Source: FEN-1297 sp963834015 (GTDB taxonomy: Bacteria; Bacteroidota; Ignavibacteria; Ignavibacteriales; Ignavibacteriaceae). From it: a DNA stretch of 64,000 nucleotides. The stretch lies in contig CAWIAG010000004.1 of the NCBI GenBank assembly GCA_963834015.1, positions 806,001-870,000 on the forward strand, in the 5' to 3' direction. Positions 36,450-45,895 of this stretch are shown piece after piece (the first letter of the stretch is position 1; each line of letters starts with the position of its first letter). The notes under the pieces are model-generated. The model worked only from the letters and a program-made list of their open reading frames with translations, was not told where the DNA came from and did not search any database. The position numbers and the translations under genes are program-made.

Positions 36450-37436
36450 ATGAGGTCTTTATATATTTTTTCTTTCCTTGTCCTTTTTTGTTTTAGTTAT
36501 AACACACGGGATTCAGCCCGTTCTAAGAAGATTACAGAAAAGACTGACAAATATACAATAGTTATTCATGGCGGTGCAGGGGCGATTGATAAATCCATGC
36601 CTGATTCAATAAAACAGTTATATCTAAACTCTTTATCGGAAGCGCTTAAGATAGGATTTAGTATACTGCAAAATAACGGAAACAGCCTTGATGCGGTTGA
36701 AAATGTAATTAAGTATTTTGAAACGAATCCTTTATTTAATGCGGGCATAGGTTCGGTATATACATCAGATGGAACACATGAAATGGATGCCTCTATTATG
36801 GACGGTAGAGATTTGTCCTGCGGTGCCGTTGCAGGCGTTAAGCATGTTCCTCATCCGATTTCCCTTGCCAGGTTTGTAATGGAAAAATCCCCGCATGTCC
36901 TGCTTGCTTACGATGGTGCTGAAAAATTTGCCGAAAAAATGGGCATCAAACTCGTACCGCAAAGTTTTTTTGATACACCTGTACGGTATAAGCAGTGGCA
37001 GGAATATAAGAAAAAACTTGAATTGGAAAACCATGGTACAGTTGGCTGTGTAGCACTTGATAAGTTTGGTAATTTAGCTGCAGGTACTTCTACCGGAGGG
37101 ATGACGGGCAAATTACCGGGAAGAATCGGAGATTCCCCGCTAATTGGTGATGGCACTTATGCTAATAATAAAACCTGTGCTGTTTCTTGTACAGGATGGG
37201 GTGAAAAGTTTATAAAACACACAGTAGCCTTTAATGTCTCGGCGTTGATGGAATATAAGAGAATGACTCTTAAACAAGCCGCAGAGGATGTTATTTATAC
37301 TCAATTACAACCCGATGATGGAGGTTTAATTGCTGTAGACAGAGACGGAAACTATACGGCTCCCTTTAATACTTCTGGTATGTTCCGCGGGGTTGCAACT
37401 TCTTCCGGAAAATTTGAAGTAAATATTTGGAAATGA
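36450..37436 (+). CDS. Exported isoaspartyl peptidase / L-asparaginase (Ntn-hydrolase)
   Basis: 328 residues of the plant-type asparaginase family. The precursor should self-cleave just before the catalytic Thr, T197 (in NHGTVGCVALD), giving alpha and beta subunits. The beta start GTVGCVALDKFGNLAAGTSTGG, followed by LPGRIGDSPLIGDGTYA, are family hallmarks, as is VIHGGAGAI near 38. A hydrophobic N-terminus (about 3-17) indicates export, possibly as a periplasmic enzyme, as in IaaA-like proteins of related bacteria. It hydrolyses beta-aspartyl dipeptides and asparagine. Confidence 0.93.
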   Translation: MRSLYIFSFLVLFCFSYNTRDSARSKKITEKTDKYTIVIHGGAGAIDKSMPDSIKQLYLNSLSEALKIGFSILQNNGNSLDAVENVIKYFETNPLFNAGIGSVYTSDGTHEMDASIMDGRDLSCGAVAGVKHVPHPISLARFVMEKSPHVLLAYDGAEKFAEKMGIKLVPQSFFDTPVRYKQWQEYKKKLELENHGTVGCVALDKFGNLAAGTSTGGMTGKLPGRIGDSPLIGDGTYANNKTCAVSCTGWGEKFIKHTVAFNVSALMEYKRMTLKQAAEDVIYTQLQPDDGGLIAVDRDGNYTAPFNTSGMFRGVATSSGKFEVNIWK

Positions 37437-37579
37437 ATAAGTGATAAATTCCCGGGTTTATAAAATTTGGACTTAGATTATTTTATTTTGTAATTTACAA
37501 AAGCATATATATTCAATCGGCTTGATATGTAAAATTTTATTAATCGATTAAATAAATATTATTAACTTCGGAGATAATT

Positions 37580-38092
37580 ATGCAAAGACCAAATCAAACA
37601 GATTACCTTCCTTATCAGGAAGTTTATATAAAAACAGTTGAAGGTAATAATATACTGAAAGTACTTGGAGAACAATTAGTAAGTATTACCGAGTTTATAA
37701 ATTCTATTCCGGAAGATAAAGGGATATATTCTTATTCAAATTATAAATGGACTATTAAAGAAGTAATAGAACATATTACAGATACAGAAAGAGTATTCGC
37801 TTACCGTGCTTTATGTATTGCAAGAGGCGAAAAAAAAATACTACCCGGGTTTGATCAGGATGACTATGCTAAAGCTGCCGATTCAAATAATAGGAAACTA
37901 TCCGATTTGGTTGATGAATTCCGGAAAGTAAGGGAAGCAAATTTATCATTATTTAAAAGTTTTAACGATGATGTGATAAATAAACGGGGCAATGTTAATG
38001 ACTATCAGATAACCTTAAATGCAATATTATATATAATTGCAGGGCACGCAAATCATCATTTAAATATTCTAAAAGAAAAATATTTAAATTAA
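37580..38092 (+). CDS. DinB-family putative metalloenzyme
   Basis: 170 residues with the four-helix bundle typical of DinB/YfiT-like proteins. Metal-ligand histidines are readable in EVIEHITDTERVFAYRAL (about 72) and in the C-terminal GHANHHLNILKEKY. Members are often metal-dependent thiol transferases (bacillithiol or mycothiol S-transferases), but many have no known substrate. A Shine-Dalgarno-like CGGAG precedes the start. It ends 17 bases before the convergent waaA stop. Confidence 0.85.
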   Translation: MQRPNQTDYLPYQEVYIKTVEGNNILKVLGEQLVSITEFINSIPEDKGIYSYSNYKWTIKEVIEHITDTERVFAYRALCIARGEKKILPGFDQDDYAKAADSNNRKLSDLVDEFRKVREANLSLFKSFNDDVINKRGNVNDYQITLNAILYIIAGHANHHLNILKEKYLN

Positions 38093-38109
38093 GGATCAAC
38101 TCAGGAATT

Positions 38110-39387
38110 TTATATTACTTTGTAAATCTCTTTTAAGATTTTTTCGGTTGCGCCTAAGTTTTCATGTACGTATTGATGACATATTTTCCCTTTGGATTCC
38201 CGGTAATCTTTATCGCTGAAAAGATTTCTCATCCTCCGGTAAGCCTCAGACCTGTTTTTAATTAATATCCCGCCCCCTAGCTCTAAAAGTTGTTGTGCTT
38301 CCTGGGAGCCCTCAATTCTGGGACCGAACATAACGGGAATACCGTAAACAGCGGCTTCAAGAACATTGTGAATCCCTTGTTTAAAACTTCCGCCGATAAA
38401 AGCCGCATCCGCATAAGTGTAAAGAGTAAGCAGAATCCCGATTGAATCAATAATAATTACTCTTTCGTCCTTGTAATTATTAAGAAATGAAAAACGTATG
38501 GTTTTTAATTTGCCGGAAAATTCATTTTCAATCTTTTCCAGGTGAAGTAACGTCGGTTCATGAGGGGCAATTATAAAAATAATATCTTTATCGTATTTCG
38601 CTATTGTAATAAATGAGGGCAATATTATGTCTTCGTCCACTTCCCAGGTACTTCCTGCTACAAAAACTTTTTTATTCTTTATAATATCGTATTTTATTAA
38701 ATTTTTTTCTTTTGCCGTAAGGCTTTTCTGGTAAACCCTGTCAAATCTTGTATCGCCTACTACCTCAAGCTGGTCATCAGTACAACCAAATACTTTAAAT
38801 CCGTCGGAATCTTTCTCCGAAACGGTTAATATCTTTGTTATATCGCGAAATAAAACTTTATGAAAGTTTTTTGAAAAAAGTAATTTGCGCGAAGAATGGC
38901 TCTTCATTGTTGCATCTACAATAAAAGAAGGTACTTCAAAGTTTTTCATCGCCCAAATCATGTTCGGCCAGTAATCATAACGCATAATTATAGCCAGATC
39001 CGGGCGGACTATTGTTATAAACTGTTTTGCATTCGAATTTGTATCAAATGGTACATACGAAATAAGATCCGCATATGGATATTTACGTGAGTTTTCATAA
39101 CCGGAAGGTGAAAAAAAAGTGACCAGTATGTTGATACTCTTATCTTTTTTTAGCTCTTCTATTATAGGTTTGGCTTGTTCAAATTCACCTAGTGATGAAG
39201 AGTGAAACCAAATCAAACGCTTAGATTTGTCCAGCGCTGCAGCATTTAAAATAAGTTCTTCAAATATTCGCTTTCTTCCCGCAACACCTCTTTTTACTTT
39301 CTTGTTAAACCAGCCTGCCGCATTTATCATTATATACAGAAATGGAACAACAAATAAATTATAAACGATTATCCAGATTTTTTTCAT
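38110..39387 (-). CDS. waaA: Kdo transferase (3-deoxy-D-manno-octulosonic acid transferase)
   Basis: 425 residues from the ATG at 39387; an upstream extension would read into the neighbouring gene, so this start (MKKIWIIVYNLF, a membrane anchor) is preferred. WaaA links Kdo to lipid A precursor in the inner membrane. Features are the N-terminal membrane segment, WFHSSSLGEFEQAKP with the catalytic Glu, IMRYDYWPNMIWAMK, and the late KQGIHNVLEAAVYGIPVMFG. Its start overlaps the stop of the GT9 gene (ATGA), so both belong to one LPS-core operon. Confidence 0.92.
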   Translation of the reverse strand: MKKIWIIVYNLFVVPFLYIMINAAGWFNKKVKRGVAGRKRIFEELILNAAALDKSKRLIWFHSSSLGEFEQAKPIIEELKKDKSINILVTFFSPSGYENSRKYPYADLISYVPFDTNSNAKQFITIVRPDLAIIMRYDYWPNMIWAMKNFEVPSFIVDATMKSHSSRKLLFSKNFHKVLFRDITKILTVSEKDSDGFKVFGCTDDQLEVVGDTRFDRVYQKSLTAKEKNLIKYDIIKNKKVFVAGSTWEVDEDIILPSFITIAKYDKDIIFIIAPHEPTLLHLEKIENEFSGKLKTIRFSFLNNYKDERVIIIDSIGILLTLYTYADAAFIGGSFKQGIHNVLEAAVYGIPVMFGPRIEGSQEAQQLLELGGGILIKNRSEAYRRMRNLFSDKDYRESKGKICHQYVHENLGATEKILKEIYKVI

Positions 39388-40379
39388 TGGGTTTTCAGTA
39401 TTGTATTTAATTTTTCCAATGCAGATTGCGGAGAAAGTTCTAACATACATCTAAAATGTTTTTTAGGGCACGTCTCCCTCCCTATATGCGTACATGGTCG
39501 GCAATTAAGTCCGGGGTTCTCTAAAATTGCACTTTTACATCCGTATGGCATGAAGCCGAATTCTTTTGTAGTTGAACCATAAACAGCAAGAACAAAAATA
39601 TTAAGCGAACTTGCAATATGCATTAATCCGGAATCATTTGTTACAACTGCCCGGCACTTTTTCATATCAATTGCGGTGTTAAAAATTTTATTATCATTAC
39701 TCAGATTAACAGATCCGGGTATTTTAACCGATAATTCATCACATATTTGAAGATCCGATTTACCCCCAAATAAAACTACAAGATAGCCTTTCTTCATTAA
39801 TAAGTTTCCCAAATTCGCAAAATATTGTTTCGGCCACATTTTTGTAAAATGTCTTGAGCCGGGTGCAAAACCAATATATTTATTAAAATCCGCTAGCTGG
39901 GAATCAGTGCTCCGCGGAATGTGAAAATCAAGGCCTCCTTCATCAAGTTGAAAATTACTAAGTGTCTGTGCATATCTCCTTGGAATTGGTCCGGCATCCC
40001 GCAGCTTGTTATATTTAAATTTTACCAATAAAAATTTCGCAATAGATCTTTTATTAAATTTTACTGCCGGTGCTTTAATTACACTTCTTAAATAAAATGA
40101 CTTCAGATTATTTTGAAGGTCGATTATTAGATCATATTTATTATTTTTTAAAGATTTGTAAAGTGTTTTCTTTTCCTTTGAATTTGTATTATATAAATAT
40201 ATTCTTGAAAGATGTGGGTTGAATTGTAGTATTTCTTTGTACTCTGCTTTCAGAAGGAAATCGATATGCAATTTGGGATATTTCTTATTGAGTGATCTTA
40301 TTAATGGTGTAGTCAAAAGGATGTCGCCCAGGGAACTAAGCCTGATTATTAGTATTCTTTTTTTACCGGATAAGTCCAA
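39384..40379 (-). CDS. Glycosyltransferase family 9 (lipopolysaccharide heptosyltransferase-like)
   Basis: 331 residues, GT-B fold. It opens with RILIIRLSSLGDILLTTPL and includes FAPGSRHFTKMWP, NDSGLMHIASSL and a Cys cluster (LNCRPCTHIGRETCP...FRC), all family-9 features. By position next to waaA it probably extends the LPS inner core. Heptosyltransferase II or a closely related enzyme is likely, though heptose use is unproven. It is the second GT9 gene in the window, the other being at 5761-6816. Confidence 0.88.
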   Translation of the reverse strand: MDLSGKKRILIIRLSSLGDILLTTPLIRSLNKKYPKLHIDFLLKAEYKEILQFNPHLSRIYLYNTNSKEKKTLYKSLKNNKYDLIIDLQNNLKSFYLRSVIKAPAVKFNKRSIAKFLLVKFKYNKLRDAGPIPRRYAQTLSNFQLDEGGLDFHIPRSTDSQLADFNKYIGFAPGSRHFTKMWPKQYFANLGNLLMKKGYLVVLFGGKSDLQICDELSVKIPGSVNLSNDNKIFNTAIDMKKCRAVVTNDSGLMHIASSLNIFVLAVYGSTTKEFGFMPYGCKSAILENPGLNCRPCTHIGRETCPKKHFRCMLELSPQSALEKLNTILKTQ

Positions 40380-40509
40380 TGAGTTTAATTACCTAAAAAA
40401 TCAATAAAAAGATGTGTTAATTTAGTCATTTAGTACTTTTACTTCCACTTAATTATTGCAGTTTTCGAGGTTGTGAGCTATTTTTGTATGAAATTTTTAG
40501 GTAAATAAA

Positions 40510-40782
40510 ATGTCCACACTGCCCTCGCCGGAAACTAGTAAGTTTCCTGATGATTCGATTGAAAAACGGGTTTATAATATTATTGAAGATTTACGTGCAT
40601 ATTTGCCTATTATAAATGACCGGAACCGCCTTGGATATTCTTTATTTAAATATGTTATTAACGAAGGAGATAGTCCGGCTGTTACACTTCGAAATGCAAA
40701 AGTGAAAATTGACGGAATATCTATTGAAGAGCTTGCTAAAAAAATATCTGTAGAGCTTGAAAAAATTCCTAAAAGCAAATAA
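40510..40782 (+). CDS. Small hypothetical protein
   Basis: 90 residues, not recognised. It has no signal or membrane segment. The first 20 residues are polar with several Pro and Ser; the rest is helical and charged (RVYNIIEDLRAYLPIIND, ISIEELAKKISVELEKIP). It stands alone on plus between two minus-strand operons and is followed by a hairpin that may be its terminator. Codon usage is like the neighbours and no antisense gene accounts for the frame, so it is probably real. Confidence 0.6.
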   Translation: MSTLPSPETSKFPDDSIEKRVYNIIEDLRAYLPIINDRNRLGYSLFKYVINEGDSPAVTLRNAKVKIDGISIEELAKKISVELEKIPKSK

Positions 40783-40801
40783 TATTTCCTTATATATGCG
40801 G

Positions 40802-40839
40802 CAGGAGTAACTGTTTAATACCCTTTCCGGTTGCTCCTG
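40802..40839. terminator. Possible bidirectional hairpin terminator between convergent genes
   Basis: CAGGAGTAAC (40802-40811) and GTTGCTCCTG (40830-40839) pair over 10 bp with one G-T wobble, around an 18-base loop. The gap separates the small protein (plus) from the ABC exporter (minus). T-runs after it are short, so termination is plausible rather than certain. Confidence 0.4.
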
Positions 40840-40934
40840 TTTAGCTCTAAATTACACAAGGCAAACATTAATTCTACCTGGATGAGAACCTTCTAATTTA
40901 ACGAATTCTCCTTCAAAATCTCTCGTAAATTACC

Positions 40935-42725
40935 TTAGACCGCTCTTCCGATTTCCTGATCTTTATATTGAAGTTGATACAGTTTGTAATATATCCCTCG
41001 GTTTGCAAGAAGCTCTTGATGTGTACCCGTTTCTCTTATTTCGCCTTTATGCATTACAATTATTTTATCAGCATTCTGAATCGTTGACAATCTATGGGCA
41101 ATTACTATTGCCGTCCTGCCGACTAAAAGCTTTTCAATTGCTTTCTGTATAAGAATTTCAGATTCAGTATCAATACTTGATGTTGCTTCGTCAAGTATTA
41201 GGATTTTAGGATCATATGCCAGGGCTCTTGCAAAAGATAGTAATTGCTTTTGTCCTACACTTAATGTGGCGCCCCGTTCTTTTACAACTTCATCATATTG
41301 TTTGGGAAGGGCCTCAATAAATTTATCTGCTCCCACTATCGATGCAGCCTCTTTTATTTTCTCTATAGGTATATCGTCATTGTTCATACTTATGTTCGAA
41401 CGTATTGTCCCGGAAAATAGAAAAATATCCTGCAACACTATGGAGATATATTTTCTTAAATCCCGTTTATCAATTGTGCTAATGTCAGTTCCGTCTACAA
41501 GGATGGAACCCTTGTCCAGATCATAAAAGCGCTCAAGAACGCTTATTATACTTGTTTTCCCAGCGCCGGTGTGTCCGACAATTGCAACGGTTTCCCCTGG
41601 GTTTATTTTAAATGAAACATCCTTTAGAACATATTCTTCATTATTATATGCAAACCAGACGTTTTTAAATTCAATCCCTCCGTTTATGTTTGTTAACTTT
41701 TTGGAACCTTCCGTATTTTTAACAAAAGTTTTATTGTCCAGCAGTTTGAAAATTCTTTCGGATGATGCCATAGCAGTTTGAAGGATATTATATTTTTCTG
41801 ATAAATCTCTTATAGGCCTGAAAAACATGTCAGTAAGAAGTATAAAAGCAATTAATACTCCAACATGGCGGGTGCCGTGTATTAGTTCGCCGCCGCCATA
41901 CCATATAATTAAACCAACTGCAATCGCGCTTAGAAATTCAACTCCTGGATAAAAAATTGCGTAGTAAAAGTTCGATTGAATATTTGCCTTCCTGTAGTCT
42001 GAATTTATATTAAGAAAATTTTTCATCTCCTGTTTTTCTTTATGAAAAATCTGTACTATATTCATACCCGTAACATGTTCCTGCATATATGTATTTAGCC
42101 TGGCAAGATGCAGCCTTACATTTCTATAAGATTCCCTCACTTTCTTCCTGAACAGGAAAGTACCGTAAACCAGAACTGGAAATACGGACAGGGTGACAAG
42201 AGAAAGCTTTACATCCATAAAAAACATAAAACCAAGAATCCAAAGAATCGTAAATATATCGCTGAATACCATAATTATGCCGGAAGAGAACAAATCGTTT
42301 AAAGACTCTATATCATTTGTTACCCTCGTAACAAGTCTACCTATCGGGGTCTTATCAAAAAACCTTAATGACAGCTTTTGAGTATGCGTAAATAACTGTG
42401 CCCTTATATCATAGATCGTTTTTTGTCCAAGATACTGTGTATAATAATTAAGAAAGTATTGAATAATGGATTGAAAAATCAATGATGTAAGCAAAAGGAG
42501 GCTTATATAAAATAATCCGGAATAATTACTGTTTGCAATATATTTATCTACGGCAATTTTAATCAGGTAAGGGCGTACAGGCCCGAAAGCTGCAACAATA
42601 ATGTTCATCAAAATAGCAAACACAACATATTTCATATACGGCTTTATATAACCCAGGAGCCGTTTCATCAGCCTTGCATCGTAAGCCTTACCTAGTACCT
42701 CATCTTCGCTATTATCATTTGCCAT
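40935..42725 (-). CDS. ABC exporter half (permease-ATPase), consensus Walker B
   Basis: 596 residues: six membrane helices (about 30-330) then an ATPase domain. Walker A is GHTGAGKTS. Walker B has the catalytic Glu (E513 in LILDEATSSID). The signature is altered: L488-S-V-G-Q492 in place of LSGGQ. In heterodimeric exporters the subunit with the consensus Glu often carries the degenerate signature, and its partner the reverse, which is what is seen with the protein at 43749-45497. It lies 3 bases after the dehydrogenase stop in one minus-strand operon. Substrate is unknown; drugs, lipids or peptides are typical. Confidence 0.92.
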   Translation of the reverse strand: MANDNSEDEVLGKAYDARLMKRLLGYIKPYMKYVVFAILMNIIVAAFGPVRPYLIKIAVDKYIANSNYSGLFYISLLLLTSLIFQSIIQYFLNYYTQYLGQKTIYDIRAQLFTHTQKLSLRFFDKTPIGRLVTRVTNDIESLNDLFSSGIIMVFSDIFTILWILGFMFFMDVKLSLVTLSVFPVLVYGTFLFRKKVRESYRNVRLHLARLNTYMQEHVTGMNIVQIFHKEKQEMKNFLNINSDYRKANIQSNFYYAIFYPGVEFLSAIAVGLIIWYGGGELIHGTRHVGVLIAFILLTDMFFRPIRDLSEKYNILQTAMASSERIFKLLDNKTFVKNTEGSKKLTNINGGIEFKNVWFAYNNEEYVLKDVSFKINPGETVAIVGHTGAGKTSIISVLERFYDLDKGSILVDGTDISTIDKRDLRKYISIVLQDIFLFSGTIRSNISMNNDDIPIEKIKEAASIVGADKFIEALPKQYDEVVKERGATLSVGQKQLLSFARALAYDPKILILDEATSSIDTESEILIQKAIEKLLVGRTAIVIAHRLSTIQNADKIIVMHKGEIRETGTHQELLANRGIYYKLYQLQYKDQEIGRAV

Positions 42726-42728
42726 GAA

Positions 42729-43739
42729 CTAAATTACTTTCTGATAATTTTTCCTGTTTAAAAATGATTTGATATTATCCACTGTTGTATCCATTATCCG
42801 TTCTACCGCTTCAACAGAATCAAAAGCCATGTGAGGCGTTAATATTACATTTTCTTTCCTTAAAAGGAGATTTTTTTTAAGCAAAGCTTCAAGGTGTTCT
42901 ACCGCCACATTTTTTGTAAGCATTTGGTTTTCTTCATTTAAAAGGTCTTCGCCTTCAAATACATCCAGCCCGGCTCCGCCGAAAATATTCATATCTATAG
43001 CATAGTATAATGCCTTTGATTCAATTACTCCACTTCTTGCAGTATTTATAAACAATGCGCCTTTTTTTACCTTATCAATGTTGCCCATATTTATCAGGTG
43101 ATGTGTATAAGAATTATAAGGACAGTGTAGTGTAATTATATGAGCATTTTTAAGCAGCTCATCAAGTGAAACATACTGGAAGTCAAGAAGTTCTGTTAAT
43201 ATATGATTTGGTTTCGGGTCATGCGCAATAACCTTCATCCCAAAACCTTTAGCAATTTTTATTACATGAACACCGATACTTCCGGCACCGATAACACCGA
43301 GAGTTTTACCTCTTAAATCAAAACCCTGCAGTCCTTCAAGAGCAAAATCATTACGGATTGTTCTTAGATAGGCTTTATGAAGATTTCTTGATAGCGCAAG
43401 TATTAATGCAAAAGTATGTTCTGCGACGGTATTTTCGCCGTAATATGGAACATTTGCAACAGAAATTTTTTTTGCCTTGGCTCTCTTTATGTCTATTTGA
43501 TTAAAGCCTGTGCTCCGTGTGGCAATTAGTTTTAATTTTTTTGCTCTATTCAAAACCTTTGAATCTATAACTGAATATATAAATGGTGAAATAATGTCTA
43601 CACTTGATATTAAACTAGAATTAGATGCATTTAATTGCTCCGCAAAGAAGAGCAATTCAAAATTTTTATCAAATTTTTTCTTCAGATATTTTTTTTCTTT
43701 TTCGGTAGTTTCAAAAAAGGCAACTGATGTTTTAGGCAT
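42729..43739 (-). CDS. D-2-hydroxyacid dehydrogenase (D-lactate dehydrogenase-like)
   Basis: 336 residues of the 2-hydroxyacid dehydrogenase family. The NAD-binding motif is GVIGAGSIGVHVIKIA, followed by an Asp that prefers NAD. Catalytic residues are Arg in TARSGVI, Glu in DVFEGED and His in TPHMAF. An insertion of about 20 residues between Glu and His is as in the D-lactate dehydrogenase branch. It probably reduces pyruvate to D-lactate or a related 2-ketoacid. A good Shine-Dalgarno (GAGGAG) precedes the start. It sits between the two exporter halves in one operon. Confidence 0.88.
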   Translation of the reverse strand: MPKTSVAFFETTEKEKKYLKKKFDKNFELLFFAEQLNASNSSLISSVDIISPFIYSVIDSKVLNRAKKLKLIATRSTGFNQIDIKRAKAKKISVANVPYYGENTVAEHTFALILALSRNLHKAYLRTIRNDFALEGLQGFDLRGKTLGVIGAGSIGVHVIKIAKGFGMKVIAHDPKPNHILTELLDFQYVSLDELLKNAHIITLHCPYNSYTHHLINMGNIDKVKKGALFINTARSGVIESKALYYAIDMNIFGGAGLDVFEGEDLLNEENQMLTKNVAVEHLEALLKKNLLLRKENVILTPHMAFDSVEAVERIMDTTVDNIKSFLNRKNYQKVI

Positions 43740-43748
43740 TAATTCTCC

Positions 43749-45497
43749 TCATTTTAATTCTTCCAGTTCTTTTTCAAGAAGTTGTTTGTAATACAAGTCG
43801 GCATATATACCGCCTGTTTCTATAAGCTCATCATGGCTCCCTTGTTCGGCTATCTTACCTTTTGAAAGGACGATAATTTTATCTGCATCTTTAACGGTTG
43901 AAATCCTGTGGCTTATAATTATACAGGTTCTCCCCCGCATATATTCCTTCAGGCTTTTGAGTATTTCTTCTTCAGTATTTGTATCTACGGCCGAAAATGA
44001 ATCGTCTAGTATTAATATCCTGGGATCAATTGATAAAGCACGTGCAAGGCATGCTCTTTGTTTTTGCCCGCCGGAAAGTGTAATCCCTCTTTCTCCCATG
44101 ATAGTTTCGTAAGTGTTCGGAAAAGATTCAACATCTTTATCAAAATGAGCAATCCTCGATGATTCTATTACTTTCTCTTTATTTATGTCCCTAAGGCCGT
44201 ATGAAATGTTATTGGTTATAGTATCTGAAAAAAGAAATGATTCTTGTGGTACTAATCCTATATTAGTCCTTAAAGTCTGAAGAGGAATCAACTTTACACT
44301 CAGTCCGTCAATTAAGACGTCACCTTCTGTGCAGTCATATAATCTCGGGATCAGGTTAATTAAAGATGTTTTCCCTTCCCCAGTGTATCCCATTATTGCA
44401 AGTATGGAACCGGCAGGTATTTTAAGATTAACATCTTTTAAAATAAACGGAAGTTCTTCACCGTACCTGAAAGAGACATTTTTAAATTCAATTTTTCCAT
44501 CTATATCTGTTTTCGAATTTAGGGTTTCGTTATTGTCGTCAATTTCATATGGTTCGGCAAATATTTTATTTAATCGTTTCATACTTGCTTCGCCCTGCTG
44601 AACCATGTTTGTTACCCATCCGAAAGCTATCATCGGCCACGTCAAATTTCCTATACACATAAGAAATGCAACAATATCACCCAGGTTCAGGCTGTGGTTA
44701 ATGATTTTAATCCCCCCTATCCATATTACTATTATCGTAGATAAACCGGTGATAAAGAATAACGCGGGCTGTAGATAGGATTGTATTTTTATCATATCCA
44801 TATTACGCTGCAGGTATCCTTTGCTTAATTTTTCAAATTCATATATTTCATTCGCCTCACGCACATACGATTTAACTACACGTATACCTGAATAATTTTC
44901 CTGCGCTTTAGTGGTAAGTTCGGAAAATCTTTCCTGAATTAGCGTAAATTTTTCATGAATTTTTTTTGCTATTTTATAAACAATGATAGAAAGAAATGGC
45001 AGCGGCAGTATTGAATATAAACTAAGGCTTGGACTTATGGAAATCATCATCGCTATGGTAATAACCAGGTTAATTATAGTATCCATAGAATACATTACTG
45101 CAGGTCCTAAAAAAGTTCTTACAGCATTTATATCGTTTGTAGCATGGGCCATAATATTACCCGTGGAATTATTCTGGAAGTACCTTAGCGGGAGCTGCTG
45201 AATATGATTCCAAAAGTCTGCCCTCAAGTCAAACTCAATTTCTCTTGAGGCTACAATTATTGTCTGGCGTATAAAAAATCTGAAAATACCCGCAATGAAG
45301 GTAACAAGAACAATCATAGAGGCATAATAAACAAGGATGGGTATAGTCACTTTAGGAGTAAGTGCATTTATAGCATTTTTTGAAAGTAGTATAACATAAA
45401 CTGCCAGTGTGTCTGAAAAAACCATAAACACCATTCCCCATAACAGCTTACTTTTATATCTTGCAAAATATTTTTTTAAACTAAAAAGATTTTTCAT
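43749..45497 (-). CDS. ABC exporter half (permease-ATPase), degenerate Walker B
   Basis: 582 residues: six membrane helices then ATPase. Walker A is GYTGEGKTS and the signature is the consensus L474-S-G-G-Q478. The catalytic Glu after Walker B is replaced by Asp (D499 in ILILDDSFSAVD). This is the hallmark of the degenerate site in heterodimeric exporters such as the TM287/288 and BmrCD types (family knowledge). The partner is very likely the protein at 40935-42725. It is first in its operon, preceded by a 398-base spacer. Confidence 0.92.
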   Translation of the reverse strand: MKNLFSLKKYFARYKSKLLWGMVFMVFSDTLAVYVILLSKNAINALTPKVTIPILVYYASMIVLVTFIAGIFRFFIRQTIIVASREIEFDLRADFWNHIQQLPLRYFQNNSTGNIMAHATNDINAVRTFLGPAVMYSMDTIINLVITIAMMISISPSLSLYSILPLPFLSIIVYKIAKKIHEKFTLIQERFSELTTKAQENYSGIRVVKSYVREANEIYEFEKLSKGYLQRNMDMIKIQSYLQPALFFITGLSTIIVIWIGGIKIINHSLNLGDIVAFLMCIGNLTWPMIAFGWVTNMVQQGEASMKRLNKIFAEPYEIDDNNETLNSKTDIDGKIEFKNVSFRYGEELPFILKDVNLKIPAGSILAIMGYTGEGKTSLINLIPRLYDCTEGDVLIDGLSVKLIPLQTLRTNIGLVPQESFLFSDTITNNISYGLRDINKEKVIESSRIAHFDKDVESFPNTYETIMGERGITLSGGQKQRACLARALSIDPRILILDDSFSAVDTNTEEEILKSLKEYMRGRTCIIISHRISTVKDADKIIVLSKGKIAEQGSHDELIETGGIYADLYYKQLLEKELEELK

Positions 45498-45895
45498 TAA
45501 ACTTTTTGTATCACAGTACTAAAATATATGTCTGAAGTTTGGGATAATACCCTCTAGAGAGAGGGAAAAGGTGTGTATTTATTTTCCCAATGAGACGTTT
45601 AAACGGAATTATTTTCACCTAAATATTTACACATTATTGATTATAAAATTAATCCTTACCGGAAATAGATACAAGATATTTTGAAACTGTGCCAGACATG
45701 TCACATTTATATAAATTATAAAGTCCTATCTTTTGATTAATTCTTATTAATCATTTAATTCGCCAATTTAATTATAATTTTAATGTGTCGTAATTGTAGG
45801 CACTTTGACTAATTATTCTATCTTATTGCATAAATAATAAATTTCAATGAATGAAAATTATTAAACACGTTTTGGACTAAATATAAAAATTTTTC
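45498..45895. other. 398-base spacer between serS and the exporter operon
   Basis: Both neighbours are on minus, so it should hold the serS end and the exporter promoter. It is AT-rich with no coding frame. One small hairpin (CCCTCT, 45550-45555, with AGAGGG, 45560-45565) lies about 50 bases upstream of the exporter start; nothing else could be identified. Confidence 0.6.

Noticed and set aside
45550..45565. CCCTCT/AGAGGG hairpin as a terminator
   Set aside because: It lies just upstream of the exporter start rather than after a gene, and has no T-run on either strand.
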